From NCBI GenBank assembly GCA_009667805.1, contig CM019063.1:192213871-192277870 (forward strand): DNA of 64,000 bases, given 5' to 3'. Of this stretch, positions 1 to 11,838 are shown one piece after another. The position numbers were made by a program, and so were the translations under genes. The notes beneath the pieces are model-generated. The model saw nothing but the letters and a program-made list of their open reading frames with translations, searched no databases and was not told the origin of the DNA. The DNA is from Leptobrachium leishanense (lineage: Eukaryota; Chordata; Amphibia; Anura; Megophryidae). Position 1 is the stretch's first letter, and every line of letters starts with the position of its first letter.

Positions 1-928
1 CAAAATGAAGCAAATTCTTAATTGATCAGCGAATAATGAATACTGCACAAAAATAAAGACGTTCACACTGTCACGTGTCAGGTGCTGGTACCAGATTGTA
101 GCAATGGGCCAAGATGCAGGTGCTTTTGCACACAGATAAGGGTGGAGGAGGGTGAGTAAACTTGGAACTGACTAGAGGTAACGGAGGATGGTGTGAGATG
201 CTGTTGGAGCAGTAAGCTGGAGACACACTGGGAACTTGGTGGGATCTTGGTAGAGATATTGTGGGAACACACAGGAGCGAGAATGGATGAACGGATAACA
301 GCAGGCTAGGGAATCAAAGCCGACAGCATAGCATCGGACTTCACTCTGCAAAGGTTGGGACATCATTGCTGAAGCATAGGTAATCAGGGAGGTGTAGCCC
401 TTTATTCAGGTGAGTCATGTAGTCTGTCGTGTGTTTTTATCTGATTGTGTTCAGGATTCCAGTGCTGAGGATGAGCAGTGTGGGAAGAGTGCTGCCAAGG
501 AACCTTTATGTGCAGGTACAGTTCAGGGTCCTGACACAATGGCAAATTACATTAAATTTTTATGGAACATTTCATAGAAGAAAAATTCAAAGAATGACTG
601 TTAGAAAAATATTATCTTCTGTCCTATCGTGACTTTGTCTGGACCAGTGTGGCATCGGACGTATTGTGACACCAAAAAAACCACACATCTGACAACTTAG
701 TTATAACAACAAGGTATATTTTTTGATACAAGTATATACATCTGTTCAGCTTGATAATAATGGTATGGAGAGAGGAGAGCTGTGTCCTTGCTTGAAAAAT
801 AGAATGGAACTCAATTCCACAGCCCCAGTCAATGGCTTCTATGGAACGTTTGACAAATCCGTATTCAATCAAAATCACCCAATAGTATTTGAACATGATT
901 GCTCCAACTGATATTTTGTTTCCCAGTT
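1..928. other. flank without a recognised gene
   Basis: About 0.9 kb of mixed-composition DNA in front of the hAT element. Open frames on both strands are under 90 codons and none resembles a known family. No inverted repeats, tandem arrays or LTR ends were seen. It is the original flank of the hAT insertion, because its last 8 bases (929-936) are repeated just after the element. Confidence 0.6.
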
Positions 929-1499
929 ATCAGTACTAGGGATGAGCCGAACACCTCCCGAGTTCGGTTCGGGCCCGAACTTCCCATTTGTTCGGGACCG
1001 AACCCGAACTACCATGCAAGTCAATGGGGCTGAAAATTCGGTTTTTTAGCGTGCCCTCCAAGAGGGCATATATGCTACATATTTCCCATAAAAGGTGTAT
1101 GGGGGTCCGGGTAGTGCGCTGGGGGACAGGAAACAAGGACAAAAAGTAACAAAAAAAGTTTTTAAAGGGACTGAGTTTTCCATGAAATAAGGGTTAAAAA
1201 TAAAAACGAAAAATTCCTTCAAATATCGTGCCTAGGAGGTCCCCATAAACTGCCCGTGAAGTGGCTGATTTCTAGGATGTATGGAAACACTTAAAAACAA
1301 ATGAATGACGTTTCATATGACGGTAAATGCTTTTCCTTTAATCTACCCATAAACAACTGCTTGGGGCGGCAGCCTGTATGAAAAGACATTTTAGGACGCG
1401 CAGAAAAAGTTTAGTGGTTTTTTGGGCTAAATTATTGTGAAACTTATGCAGGCTTTGGATGAAAGTAACAAATAGGTGCTTTAAAATTGGGCTTTTAGC

Positions 1500-2190
1500 G
1501 TCACACTGTAACCCCTCTGAGGATATGAATCTGATACAGGCGTCAATGGCAGTGCACCCAGATATTGTGCCTTTAGTGCCAGGCATGCAAGTACTATCAT
1601 ACAGTAACCCCTCTGTGGTATTGTGGAAGAGTGCAGGGGTGGACCATGCGGTCCTATATTAAAAAGATATGAATCTGGTAATGGGCGTCAGTGCACCCAG
1701 ATATTGTGCCTTTAATGGCAGGCCAGCAAGTATCATCATACAGTAACCCCTCTGTAGTATTGTGGAAGAGTGCAGGGGTGGACCATGCGGTCCTATATTA
1801 AAAAGATATGAATCTGGTAATGGGTGTCAGTGCACCCAGATATTGTGCCTTTAATGGCAGGCCAGCAAGTATCATCATACAGTAACCCCTCTGTAGTATT
1901 GTGGAAGAGTGCAGGGGTGGACCATGCGGTCCTATATTAAAAAGATATGAATCTGGAAATGGGCGTCAGTGCACCCAGATATTGTGCCTTTAATGGCAGG
2001 CCAGCAAGTATCATCATACAGTAACCCCTCTGTGGTATTGTGGAAGAGTGCAGGGTTGGACCCTGCTGTTCAAAAAATTAAAATGATATAAATCTGGCAC
2101 AGGCGTCAGTACAGCCAAATATTGTGCCTTTCATGGCAGCAAGTGCATTCACACCGTAACCCTTTTGTGGTATTGTGGAAGAGTTCAGTG
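1500..2190. repeat. 139-bp tandem repeat inside the hAT element
   Basis: The phrase GTAACCCCTCTG recurs at 1604, 1743, 1882 and 2021, an exact spacing of 139 bp, with degenerate copies at 1508 and 2155. The array lies on the 3' side of the transposase relic. The central units are nearly identical, which suggests recent expansion or homogenisation. Confidence 0.9.
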
Positions 2191-2229
2191 CTGGAGGTTT
2201 TGTGCATGCAGAAGACCTACCCGATCTAT

Positions 2230-5200
2230 TCCGTTACTTCGGCATCAGGGGATTGATAGCTGCTGATCCAGGACTGATTCATTTTTATAAATGTCAGCCG
2301 GTCTACAGAGTTGGTAGACAGACGCACTCTTTTGTCTGTGACAAAACCTCCAGCGGCACTGAACATCTAGCGTGCTTTCCGAAAGGACGAAGGGCAACCT
2401 AGTAGCTGCATAGCATATTGGCTAAGTTCTGGCCAGTGATCCAATCTCAACACCCAGTAAACCAGTGGATCATCTGCTGGAAATGTATCCAGGTCTGCCC
2501 TTGCCCCTAGGTAGTCCTGCACCATATGGTGAAGACGCTGGCAATGGGTGCCTACATTTGACGTCCCTGGGCGTCGAGGACTAAAAAAATTTAAAAATGC
2601 ATCAGTCAAGCGGCCCTGGCCTTCCCCCGCTATTCCTCTGATCACCTGCAGCCTCAGAAGCACGTGTGTCAGCAGTAGCACTTGGTAATCTAACAGTGCC
2701 TGGAAAGGTGTTACACAAGTTTCGCTTTAGAGCGTCCTCAAGTTTTGTCATCCTGTGCTCCCTCTGTGCGGGCAGGATGAGCTCTGCAACTTTCCCCTTG
2801 TATCGTGGATCAAGATGGGTTGCCAACCAGTAACGATCTCTCTCCTTGATAGCACGAATCCTGGGGTCCTTTAGCAGGCTTTGCATCATTAGGGAGCCCA
2901 TGCAGCGTAGGTTGGAGGTGGCATTAGCTGCCGAGTCTTCCTGGTCAATGAGGATGACCGTATCGTGCACTTCCTCCTCCCAGCCACGCACAAGCCCTTC
3001 TGTTTCTGGGCACACAAAACCCTGCCTTGAGGAATCCCCACCTTCAATGCCCCCACTACTTAAATAGTCCTCCTCATCCTCCTCCTGTCTGATCTGAGTA
3101 GGACCCGCTGGAATGCTGTCTGTGGAAAGACTGGGGCCTTGAGAGCTAGGGAAGGCCTCCTCTTCCTCCCGCTGCTCTGCCTCTAGAGCCACATCTATAA
3201 TTCCCCGCAGAGTGTGCTCCAGCAGGAACACTAAAGGAATAGTGTCACTGATGCATGCACTGTCCCTGCTCACCATCCTCGTTGCCTCCTCAAATGGTGA
3301 CAGTACAGTGCATGCATCCTTGATCATCAGCCACTGCGGGGGGGGGGAAACCAAGTTGAACTGAACCTGTCCTTGTGCCATACTCACACAGGTACTCGTT
3401 GATGGCCCTCTACTGCTTGTGCAGACGCTGCAGCATTGCTAATGTCGAGTTCCACCTGGTGGGCATGTCACAGGTCAGATGGTTTGTGGGAAGGTGGAAT
3501 TCTCTTTGAATTTCTGCCAGGTGAACGCTTGCTGGGAATGACCGTCTGAAGTGGCTGCAGACTTTTCTGGCCTGGATGAGAAGCTCTGGCAGCCCTGGGT
3601 ACTTGGTTAGGAAATGCTGTACCACCAGATTTAGGACGTGTGCTAGGCATGGTACATGCGTCAATTTACCCTTGCGTAGGGCAGAGAGAAGGTTGCTGCC
3701 ATTATCGCAGACGATCATTCCCAGCTTAAGCTGGCGTGGTGTTAACCATCTCTGCACCTGCCCCTGCAGAGCTGACAAAATTTCTGACCCGGTGTGGCTC
3801 CTGTCCCCTAAACAAACCAGCTCAAGCACAGTATGGCATCTTTTTGCTTGAGCCATTGCATACACCCTGTCAGGCGTGGGTTTAACTGCCACTTCGCCAG
3901 AGACCGAGAAGGAGGAGGAGGAAGAGGTGGTGGTGGTGGTGGAGCAGACAGACCTCATACAAGCAGCTTTCTGGAGGCGTGGTGGATGAACAAGCTCCAG
4001 CACAGAGCCCCGTCTTGGATCACTCCCAGCTGCAATCAGAGTTACCCAGTGTGCCGTGAAGGAAATGTAACGACCCTGTCCATGCTTGCTGGACCACGTG
4101 TCTAAAGTGACACGCACCTTGCTGCTGACTGTCTTTTCCAATGACTGGATAACATTGTCTTCCACGTGCTGGTATAGTGCTGGAATGGCCTTGCGTGAAA
4201 AGTAATGGCGTTTTGGAACCTGCCACAGTGGTACAGCGCATTCAGCAAATTCACGGAAGGGAGCAGAGTCCACCAGCTGGAAAGGCAGCAGCTGCAATGC
4301 GAGTAATTTTGCTAAGCTGGCATTTAGACGCTGTGCTTGGGGATGGTTGGGACTATATTTTTTCTTTCGCTGCAGCAGCTGCAGCAACGTAATCTGACTG
4401 CCTAAATCTTCAGCTACTGGGATGATGTCACATTGTGAGGAAGGACCTGCTGGTACATCCATTACTGTAGCATCATCCCTGTCGGTGGAGGTTGTAGGCA
4501 ATTGCATGGCAGGACATACAGTGTGGGTAGAGACAGATGAGGAGGAGGACGACCTACGCAAAGTTTTGCCCCAACGGGATGTGTGGCACTTGTTCATATG
4601 TCGCCTCAAGCACGTGGTACCCAAGTGTCCGGTGTTTATCCCACGCTTCAGCCTCCTCTGACATAGATTACAAATAGCAACGGTGGGGTCTGCTGCACAG
4701 TTCTTAAAGAACTCCCAGACAGCAGATTTCCTGCATGTGTTCTTTGAGACAACAGCGCTCTGCACCGGAGCAGCTCTGACATGTGATGCCTTGGACTGGC
4801 TAGTGCTACGGTTGGTCACAGAGGATGTTGTGCCTCGTGTTTGCTGTGCCTCCTCCTCCTTACTTGATTCCTCAGTTCGATCTGGCACCCAGGTGGAGTC
4901 AGTGACCTCATCATCATCAATGTCATCTTCTTCACCCCCTATCTCCTCGTCACTCCCCCTATCTCCTCGTCACTGGAGCCAACTTGGCAGTATGCTGCAG
5001 CTGCTGGGGCAACATGAGTGCCAGTTATTTGTGTGTCATCACTGGCACCCCCTTCCTCCTAGGTTGATTATACTCCCTTGCTCAACCTCAGAGATTGAAT
5101 CAGAGCACTGTACTTGCTGCGCATCCTCAAGCAGCATGTCACTCTCATTGTAGTCAAACAATTCAGCTGACTCCTCCGTGTGTGATAGCGAGGCTACGGC

Positions 5201-5500
5201 AGGAGTAGCTGTGGACATGGAGGCTGCATTAGATGCTTTGGCAGCTGAGGTGGACTGTAAAGCACTAGAAGCCTGGCTGGCAGAGGACTCTGAGGATGGC
5301 CTGGTTAGCCAATCCACCAAGTCCTCTGTATGTTGCTGCTGCTTAAGACGGCCAGCACCAGTTAGAAAGGACAAACGTGCCCCTGCAGAGGATGCACCAC
5401 GTCCACCACGACCAGAGACACAGCCTCCCGACACAGGGGCTGCTTGCCCTCTTATCTGTGGCTGGGAGCGTCTGCCTGTCCTTTTTGTTCTTTCAGACAT
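2230..5500 (-). pseudogene. BED zinc-finger hAT transposase, broken
   Basis: Decayed transposase read in pieces on the minus strand: 5500-5039 (Ser/Gln-rich N-terminal region), 4888-3410 (492 residues), 3387-2602 and 2681-2367. The 492-residue piece carries a BED finger (Cys73, Cys76, His97, His102), a first acidic residue in VTLDTW (Asp263), a second in VCDNGSN (Asp395) and the C-x2-H-x-LNL motif (Cys414, His417). The C-terminal hAT dimerisation region follows at 2681-2367; its distal part (FSAAGG type) continues in another frame at about 2230-2390. Breaks seen: a stop between the first two pieces, a TAG just before 3410, a frameshift near a G-run at about 3340, and shifts near 2640 and 2390. 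It resembles the ZBED-like hAT-Ac group. The product would have cut and pasted the element, but this copy cannot. Confidence 0.88.
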
Positions 5501-5599
5501 GGTGAGTGATATATAGATTAATATATACAGAACTCTGATTCAACTCTGGTATAAAGATTTAAATAACTCTGGTATAACTCTGATAGCTGGCAGCCAGTG

Positions 5600-6020
5600 A
5601 CCAGAGACAGCTCACCTTAATTCCCAAGTGTTTGAAAGAAATTAGTGAGCCCCAAAATACAGCGTGGTACTTTTTGTATGACGAGACACAGATCACCTTA
5701 ATTCACAAGTGTTTTAAAGAAATTAGTGAGCCCCAAAAAGATTTGCTGGCACAGTGACAAGGCCCAGAAAATCACCTCAATTCACAAATGTTTTAAATAA
5801 AGTTGTAAACCCCAAAAAACTTGCTGGCACAGTGACAAGACACACATCACCTAAATTCAATGATATTTGGTATAAATGAGACCCAAAAAGACTTGCTGGC
5901 ACAGTGACAAGACCCAGAAAATCACCTCAATACACAAATGTTTTAAATAAAGTTGTAAACCGCAAAAAAACTTGCTGGCACAGTAACAAGACACACATCA
6001 CCTAAATTCCCTGATATTTG
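5600..6020. repeat. 72-79 bp tandem repeat on the 5' side of the hAT transposase
   Basis: The phrase TTGCTGGCACAG recurs at about 5743, 5821, 5893 and 5972, with alternating variants of the text between (a TTTTAAATAAAG form and a GATATTTGGT form). It lies between the transposase start and the terminal repeat, on the promoter side of the gene. Confidence 0.85.
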
Positions 6021-6441
6021 GTCAAAATGAGACCCCCCCCAGACCCCCCCAGTAGCGTGGCAGACCGGCAGTAACAACACACACAACTATCTTCTTTGAA
6101 ATCTCCTCTGAAATGCGTGCAGAATCCTGCGCGTTGAAACTTTATATAGTGTGCTGCGGGACTTAGCTCTGTGAGCCCATGATTGGGCAAAATTTGCCCA
6201 ATCAGGACTCTGAGGGGTGATTGGCATAGTGTTCAACCAGTCTTGCACCAGACCTGTGGTCAGGTGCAAGGCTGTAGCCAATTACGAGCTTCAGGCAGTG
6301 GGAAAATGCATTGTGGTCCATCGTGGTCGAACATGTGGCGAACACCCGGAAATGTTCGGGGTTCGCGATCCGCCCGAACAGGCTAAGTTCGGGTCGAACC
6401 CCGAACCGTCCGAACCCGAACAGCTCATCCCTAATCAGTAC

Positions 6442-6887
6442 TCAGAGACAGCGGTTTCTTAATCTGAGCCACATGTTCATACCAGATATATATGTATGTA
6501 TGTATGGCTAGTAACAAAGATTACGAAATATTCTTCAGTGACTTTTTTGGATTTTACCTTTGTGAAAATGCCTGCGTTTGTCGGCACTGCTACACCGCTA
6601 AAGAGAATTCATTGTAGTTCACCGAATTAAAACTCACGTAGGTTGCCTTATCATGGAAATGAGTGTCTGAGAGTTACGAAGACACTCAACTATAATGTTA
6701 TTAGGGCATGTCAATCTGTACACAAGATGTAAAGACGGCGCTTTCAGGCGATTTAACGTTCTTCATTGCTGCCTGCATAAATTATTTGGGGTTCCAAGGT
6801 ACCTAATCTCATTGAGCCGAGGGAGCTCATGGTTTACATTTCTTTTGCTATTGTATATTTTATACAAATGTATTAATTTGTAACAAT
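6442..6887. other. short flank, no gene seen
   Basis: About 450 bp of AT-rich sequence between the hAT target duplication and the next repeat. It holds a short TATG run near 6490 and no open frame of note. Confidence 0.5.
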
Positions 6888-6891
6888 TTAA

Positions 6892-8272
6892 AGGGACACT
6901 ACCACTTACATAAGCTGTAACTAGATTACTTGTGCTTTACAAACAAAACCACCTGTTACATCCTCAGCCCCTGTTGTCCTCCCTGGGGGTCTGGGCATGG
7001 TGGTGTGCCGCTGGCTGGTTGGTTGCCAGCACTTCCTGATGGCAGATTGGCATCTGAGGGGGTGGGGCCTGGTGTAGTCACAAGGAGCCGCCGGGTTTAA
7101 AACAGGCGAAGAGGGGTTGCCTCGTCGCCCTAAGTTTATTCCTACATTGATATCCTGTTACCGACCCATTTCTGTATGCGATCCCTTCTCCTGTTAATTG
7201 ACACGGCTTGTACTTTGACCACTCTATCTGCACGTTTGTATATCGCTGTCTGTGAGCGTTGGCAATTTAACCCTATGCGTGCCGCTGGGTTTATTGCTCG
7301 CTGTCTGGGTTCTGTCCCATCTCGTCTTGGAGTATCGCTTGTGACCTTTCGAGCTACCGTTACCCAACGTACAGCTCATATTAATGTTTATGTGAAAACC
7401 GCGATTAAGAAAGATTGTTTATTTCTGCCGTTTGTGATTTCTAATCGCATCTCTGAATATACTCGTGAGAACAACCTTATCTGCAAGTCAGTACCTTCTG
7501 GTATTAGCCAGGTATCTACTATCTGCAATTTCAAACCAGTCCATACTGTTTCTGAATTTCTTTTGACTGCCCTGCACTTTGAATACTTCACGGACTGTCA
7601 TCCCACGTATATCATGTTTCTGAGCGTGTCCTAGGTAATCTGTTGGTCTCAAAACCTTCAGAGCCTAGAGGCAATTCAGTTAGCCCTTGTGTCTCCTTGG
7701 CTATTAAGTTACAGTCTGTAGTTTATGAACCTTTTGTGTTATTCAAGCAGATACTTTTGCCTTCAAGGATCTCAACTCCGCTACTCGTGTGGCAGCGTTA
7801 CCGCTACCGTTACACCACCTCATAAAACACAGGCTTCTGTGTTTTTTATTCCCATGTTTGAAGTAATTGCATGCAAAAAGGATAAATAAAATTGGTTGTA
7901 TCTCTGGTTTCCATTTTCGGGATTTTTCAAATGATACATATACCAAAATTGGTGCAAAAGCTTTGCTTTACTGATCTTGTTTTTTCAATCTACAGTATTT
8001 AACTGGTAATAAAGTGGAGGAGGGAATGTTTAGATAAGGCTTCAGGAGGTCTATTGTTCTCAAAGCTAGCAGATAAGAGATGGCAGGTGAATAAGACAGG
8101 GATCTTTTGTTATAGTTTGCAACACAAAATATCACACAATGGATGCACCCAGTGACACATATAGAGTAAAATATTTTCTCAACTAAACATACAAAAGAGA
8201 AACAAAGCACATGTATGATAGCTGCAAAATAAACACAATAGGAAAATTTCATTTTTTGGTGGTAGGGTCCCT
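6892..8272. mobile_element. TTAA-flanked (piggyBac-type) non-autonomous element
   Basis: TTAA at 6888-6891 and 8273-8276 brackets sequence that starts AGGGACACTACCAC and ends GGTGGTAGGGTCCCT, a short inverted repeat. TTAA duplication with AGGGACACT ends fits piggyBac-derived MITEs. No transposase is present. The 3' 400 bp, read in reverse, closely match 10836-11215. A solo LTR occupies 6954-7814, so the unit was originally about 0.5 kb. Confidence 0.75.
6954..7814 (+). mobile_element. solo LTR of unknown family
   Basis: The segment starts TGTTACATCC and ends CGTTACA and is flanked by a perfect 5-bp duplication CCACC (6949-6953 and 7815-7819), as left when two LTRs recombine. A TATA-like GGTTTAAAAC lies near 7095 on the plus strand. 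A 152-codon open frame at 7176-7634 matches nothing recognisable and is probably incidental. The orientation is a guess from the TATA-like box. Confidence 0.7.
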
Positions 8273-8390
8273 TTAAAGGAATTTACTACTAGTGTTCAAT
8301 TATACTGTAGAGTGTAGACATTTTATCTACCACTAAACTGTCTCCCCTAAATGTTTACAAAAGTCTTACCAAATTATTTATTATTTTTTA

Positions 8391-10215
8391 TTTTTTTGTA
8401 TTCAAAATTTTATTTTGAAAAAGGCATCAATAAAACATACAATATAGTAGGGTGGCCGCGTAGGGCCAAAAAGAACTCCGCAGTAAAGTAACACATAAGG
8501 AGTCAGCAGAAAAAACATCAATATATATCACAAAGATATCCAACCGGAAGGAAAACAACAAATAAAAAAATGGGGGGGCAAACAGACAATCCAGATGGTC
8601 AAAGCAGGAGAATTGGCGGAGTCAGCAGAAAAAACAGCGTTAGTGGTCCAGGTATACGTGCGGACAAAAAATACAAAGAATAAAAAAGAAAAAAAAAGAA
8701 ATATGGGAAGGGAGATGGGGAGGAGAACTGCCAAAAAATATGCGGCATTCCCGGCACACTCTGGAGCCTAAACAAGAAGCCAGAGGCCATGGAAGAGGCC
8801 ACATGGCCGGGAGACCTAGGGCCAAAAGAGACGGACAGAGCCATGGTGCTCGCTCTAGCGGCTCACCCAGTTCATCCCAGTGTCCTGCCGCCCCACCCAA
8901 AAAATAAAGATTAAAAAAGGGGGGGAGTGGGATAAAAGAGAAAACCCTGGATCCCTGTAGACAGTAAAGGGGCCAACCTCTGCAGACTGGTAGCAAAGTC
9001 TGAAAATATAATGTCTCAGCAGGGAGGGGAGGGGGGCTACAAACAAGAAAACTCTTCAATTTACTATGAGGGAGCGTAATCTGGAAAATAGACAGGACAA
9101 AAATAGAGTCATCACATCAGGTAGTGAACAGACTGGGGGGTTATCAGCATGGTGGGGGTGTCATCAAGAATTCGGGAACAGTAGCGATGTAGAGTCCAGG
9201 ATCAGTAGCCAGTAAAGTGAGATGGACAAGTCTCTGCTAAAGAGAGTCAGCCAGTGTCCAGCAGGATAATGAGGCATACAGCCCCCTCAGCGACAGCACC
9301 CAGAAGAGACACTCCGCATCCCATCACAAAGATGCGCTCCGCCACAGCAGCTTTTCCATCCATAGGAACATCCATCCACCGCTGACCATCCAGCAGATGC
9401 AATATGCCCGAGCCCGGCGGCCCCTCCAGCGGCTGGTCAGCCGAACGAAGTGCGCCTTCCGGGTCTTCACCCGCAGCCTCCCGGGCGCTCGTCCCTACCG
9501 GGGCAATCAGGATCTCTCCTGGCCGTGCCAGAAGCGACAGCTCCACCTCCGCAGGCATGGTCACCGTCCGCAGATCAGCAGCATCAAATGTAGGCCGAGG
9601 CTCCGGTACTCGAAACACCGCACCCGCAGGAGCCCGTCCAGCCGCCACTGCACCCTCAACAAGCGGCTCAGATTGCGGGGCACTATCCGGTCCTCCCCGC
9701 AGAACGTCTAGGAAGCGACTTATGTCTCCCCAGGTAAGTGGCCGGTCATCATCGGAGGACAGGGAGCACAGGTAGTTATCCAGCCGCTGCAGCATGGCAC
9801 TCAGAGTCCCAGGGGGTGGGAGAAGTGCCACCTCCAGGGAGCCACAAGCGGCCCTGCAGCAGGAATCCACCACCGGGAAAGGCATCACCCCCATCTTCAT
9901 CCGCAGCATCCGCAGGAGGGTAGCCAGAGAAACGTGGAGGGCCGCACCACACGCTGGTCAGCACGCCAACGCCTAAAATGGCCGCCAGCAGTAGGCCTCG
10001 AAAGGTAGGCCCAAAGCCACACGGACGTCGCAGGGTCCTCTAAACAGATCGGAAAGGTTCAGGGTCAGGTCAGCTGATCCTCAGGCACACACCACCCCAG
10101 CTTATAGTCAGCAGGCGACAGCGGGTCACACAGGTCAGCTTGATAAACCTCAAAATGGTAGGAGCACATCCAGAGTGCGACCTCACTAGTCGACAGTCAC
10201 CTCTGCCCCCCCCCC
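8391..10215 (-). mobile_element. retroposon family copy A
   Basis: Minus-strand element with a G-run at its 5' end (10201-10215), then GAGGTCGCA and GGCGGCCATTTT blocks shared with copies B and D. Near its 3' end is GGCCCTACGCGGCC, a GGCC-stem hairpin, followed by an A/T-rich tail at 8391-8440. The flanks are AT-rich, so the target duplication is poorly defined (ATAATTTATTTTT at 10216 against a similar run near 8371). It sits inside repeat R. It is probably mobilised by a LINE-type enzyme; no reverse transcriptase is encoded. Confidence 0.75.
9247..9909 (-). CDS. hypothetical ORF of retroposon A
   Basis: An open frame of 220 residues on the element's sense strand. Residues about 45-75 include DDDRPLTWGD followed by a leucine-rich stretch ending VLRGG. 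A counterpart occurs in the same relative place in copies B (LLTRGD, near 28041-28058) and D (DERPLTRGD, near 57810). The rest is Ala/Pro/Glu-rich and of low complexity. No known domain was recognised. It may be a remnant of a LINE ORF1 N-terminus or a family-specific small protein. Translation is unproven; the frame could be sustained by GC-rich composition alone. Confidence 0.4.
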   Translation of the reverse strand: MLRMKMGVMPFPVVDSCCRAACGSLEVALLPPPGTLSAMLQRLDNYLCSLSSDDDRPLTWGDISRFLDVLRGGPDSAPQSEPLVEGAVAAGRAPAGAVFRVPEPRPTFDAADLRTVTMPAEVELSLLARPGEILIAPVGTSAREAAGEDPEGALRSADQPLEGPPGSGILHLLDGQRWMDVPMDGKAAVAERIFVMGCGVSLLGAVAEGAVCLIILLDTG

Positions 10216-10480
10216 ATAATTTATTTTTAACAATGCACCGTCAATGCAGCACAGTCTTTTGAATTCCTCTTTATCAATTTGTAACCTGATCTCCATTCCC
10301 TTCACCCTCACAATTGCACACACTAGAAAGAGATTCCCTGTATCTGTTGTGAACTTATAAAGGATCACAGAGCTGTAATCCGAAGGATAAAAGAGGCGTG
10401 GGAGTACATAGGTTTCACTTCAATGTCATCTTTGAAGATTATTGCAATAAATAAAATACCAGGATCCTCCGCTGTGAAAG

Positions 10481-10835
10481 AGATTCTTACTCCTAATAGC
10501 TTTTGGATTCATACTCTCAATAATTTCTCTCAAAGTACCAACATGAATAGAGTCATACTGTTCAATAAAAAATTAAGTAGATCAATTTTATATTTTATCT
10601 ATTGTTACCCTTTAATAGTAATGTGTTTATTAATAAGTAATATTTCATAACCTTTATAGGTTTCACTCCGTTTTCGGTATCAAGATGTAATTGTATTAAA
10701 TAACACTGCAATGTTATATCTAACTAAAGTCGTTTGATAATATGATACAATTATTTTATTTCATTATTTAGATCCTTTCCTTCCAGCTTTTCCTTACTTT
10801 ATGCTTTTTCTCCATGAGTGTTAAACAATATTTGT
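10481..10835. other. AT-rich spacer, no gene seen
   Basis: About 350 bp of AT-rich DNA between repeat R and the next TTAA-type repeat. No motif or repeat family recognised. Confidence 0.5.
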
Positions 10836-11215
10836 TTAAAGGGACACTAACAACAAAAAATGTAATTACCTAATTGTGTTTATTTTATGATGCTGATATC
10901 TTACATGTTCTTTGTTTAAATTAAGAAAATATTTTACTCTGTGTCACTGGGTGCATCCATTTTGTGATCTTTTTGCGTTTTAAACTACCCCTCCACAGTA
11001 TCTTTCCATCACTTGGTCCTCACTGTGTGGCAATGGTCATTTAATGGAGTCTATTGGTAGATCACTGACTCAAATCATTGTATTGTGTGGGATGTATTTA
11101 CAGGACATCCCCAGGGGGTATAGTAGTCTTTTAAGCTCCCTGTCTTCTCTCATTCAGCTGCCATCTCTTATTTATCCAGGAGAACAATACCTTCTTGCCA
11201 CCTTATCTAAACTTT
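10836..11215 (+). mobile_element. second, one-ended copy of the TTAA repeat
   Basis: It begins TTAA then AGGGACACTAACAAC and closely follows the reverse complement of 8276 downward, including GAAAATATTTTACTC and GTCACTGGGTGCATCCA. Similarity fades near 11215 and no second end was found, so this copy is truncated or merges into another repeat. Confidence 0.7.
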
Positions 11216-11436
11216 AACTCTGCTGGGAAGCACCAGCCGGAATCTCGCTAGATCCCAGAGTTCACGAGATTGCGGCTGGTGGTTCCTTCCCAGTGAGCAT
11301 CCAGGCTACAACCTTTGCCGGCAGCCGCTCAAAGGAACAAGACCACCCGAAGGGGCCTGGCAGAGTGCCGTTACAGACACTGGGACAGCTGGCAGAGTGC
11401 TCTATTTCCGGTCCGTAGTGTGTGTATTCACACACA

Positions 11437-11488
11437 CGGGTCTGTGGGTATATACGTGTATATATATATACACGTCTGTAGGTATATA
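11437..11488. repeat. CA/TA microsatellite
   Basis: Mixed (CA)n and (TA)n simple repeat with local palindromes (ACGTGTATATATATACACGT) directly against the left end of the next Tc/mariner element, which uses a TA from it as target site. Confidence 0.8.
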
Positions 11489-11838
11489 CAGTTGGGTCCA
11501 TCTATATTTTGACACAGGCACAATTTTCATACTTTTGGCTCTGTATGCCACCAATATAAAATTAAAACGAAACAATCCAAATGAATTTGAAGTACAGACT
11601 TTCAGCTTTAATGCAAGGGCTTGAACATAAATATCAAGTACAAATTTTATGAAATGCAACCATTTTTACAGTCCCCCCATTTTCAGGGGCTCAAATGTAT
11701 TTGGACAAAGGAATATAATCATAAATTAAATGTTCATTTTTAATATTTTGTTGAGAATTTTTTACTGGCAATGACTGACTGAAGTCTGGAACCCATGGAC
11801 GTTACCAGAGACTTGGTTTCCTCTTTTCTGATGCTTTA

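Larger units (their letters stand above)
937..6433 (-). mobile_element. complete hAT DNA transposon, 5.5 kb
   Basis: The element starts TAGGGATGAGC at 937 and ends with its reverse complement at 6423-6433. It is flanked by a perfect 8-bp duplication, ATCAGTAC (929-936 and 6434-6441), the length typical of hAT. Behind both tips lie imperfect inverted subterminal arrays of GTTCGG/CCGAAC words (about 945-1010 and 6340-6420), plausible transposase binding sites. The transposase relic lies on the minus strand between two internal tandem arrays. With both ends and the duplication present, the insertion is complete; with several frame breaks it is not autonomous. TAGGGATG ends recur at 20291, 25694 and 51771, so several hAT families of this type are present. 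Confidence 0.93.
8284..10480. repeat. dispersed repeat R, copy 1, split by retroposon A
   Basis: Sequence at 8284-8385 and 10216-10480 matches 26220-26508 and 28403-28466 in order and orientation, including a CAGCACA(G/A)..TTCTAAATTCCT-like stretch and ATTATTGC(A/C)ATAAA. In this copy the match is interrupted near the CTTACCAAA phrase by retroposon A. R has no recognisable coding content and its own ends are not resolved. Confidence 0.75.

Noticed and set aside
4683..5153. 156-codon plus-strand frame (Ser-rich)
   Set aside because: Antisense of the hAT transposase N-terminal region, whose minus-strand text has the recognisable BED finger.
7176..7634. Host gene exon
   Set aside because: The 152-codon frame lies wholly inside a solo LTR with a target duplication; no splice or family evidence. 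Kept only as a question under findings.
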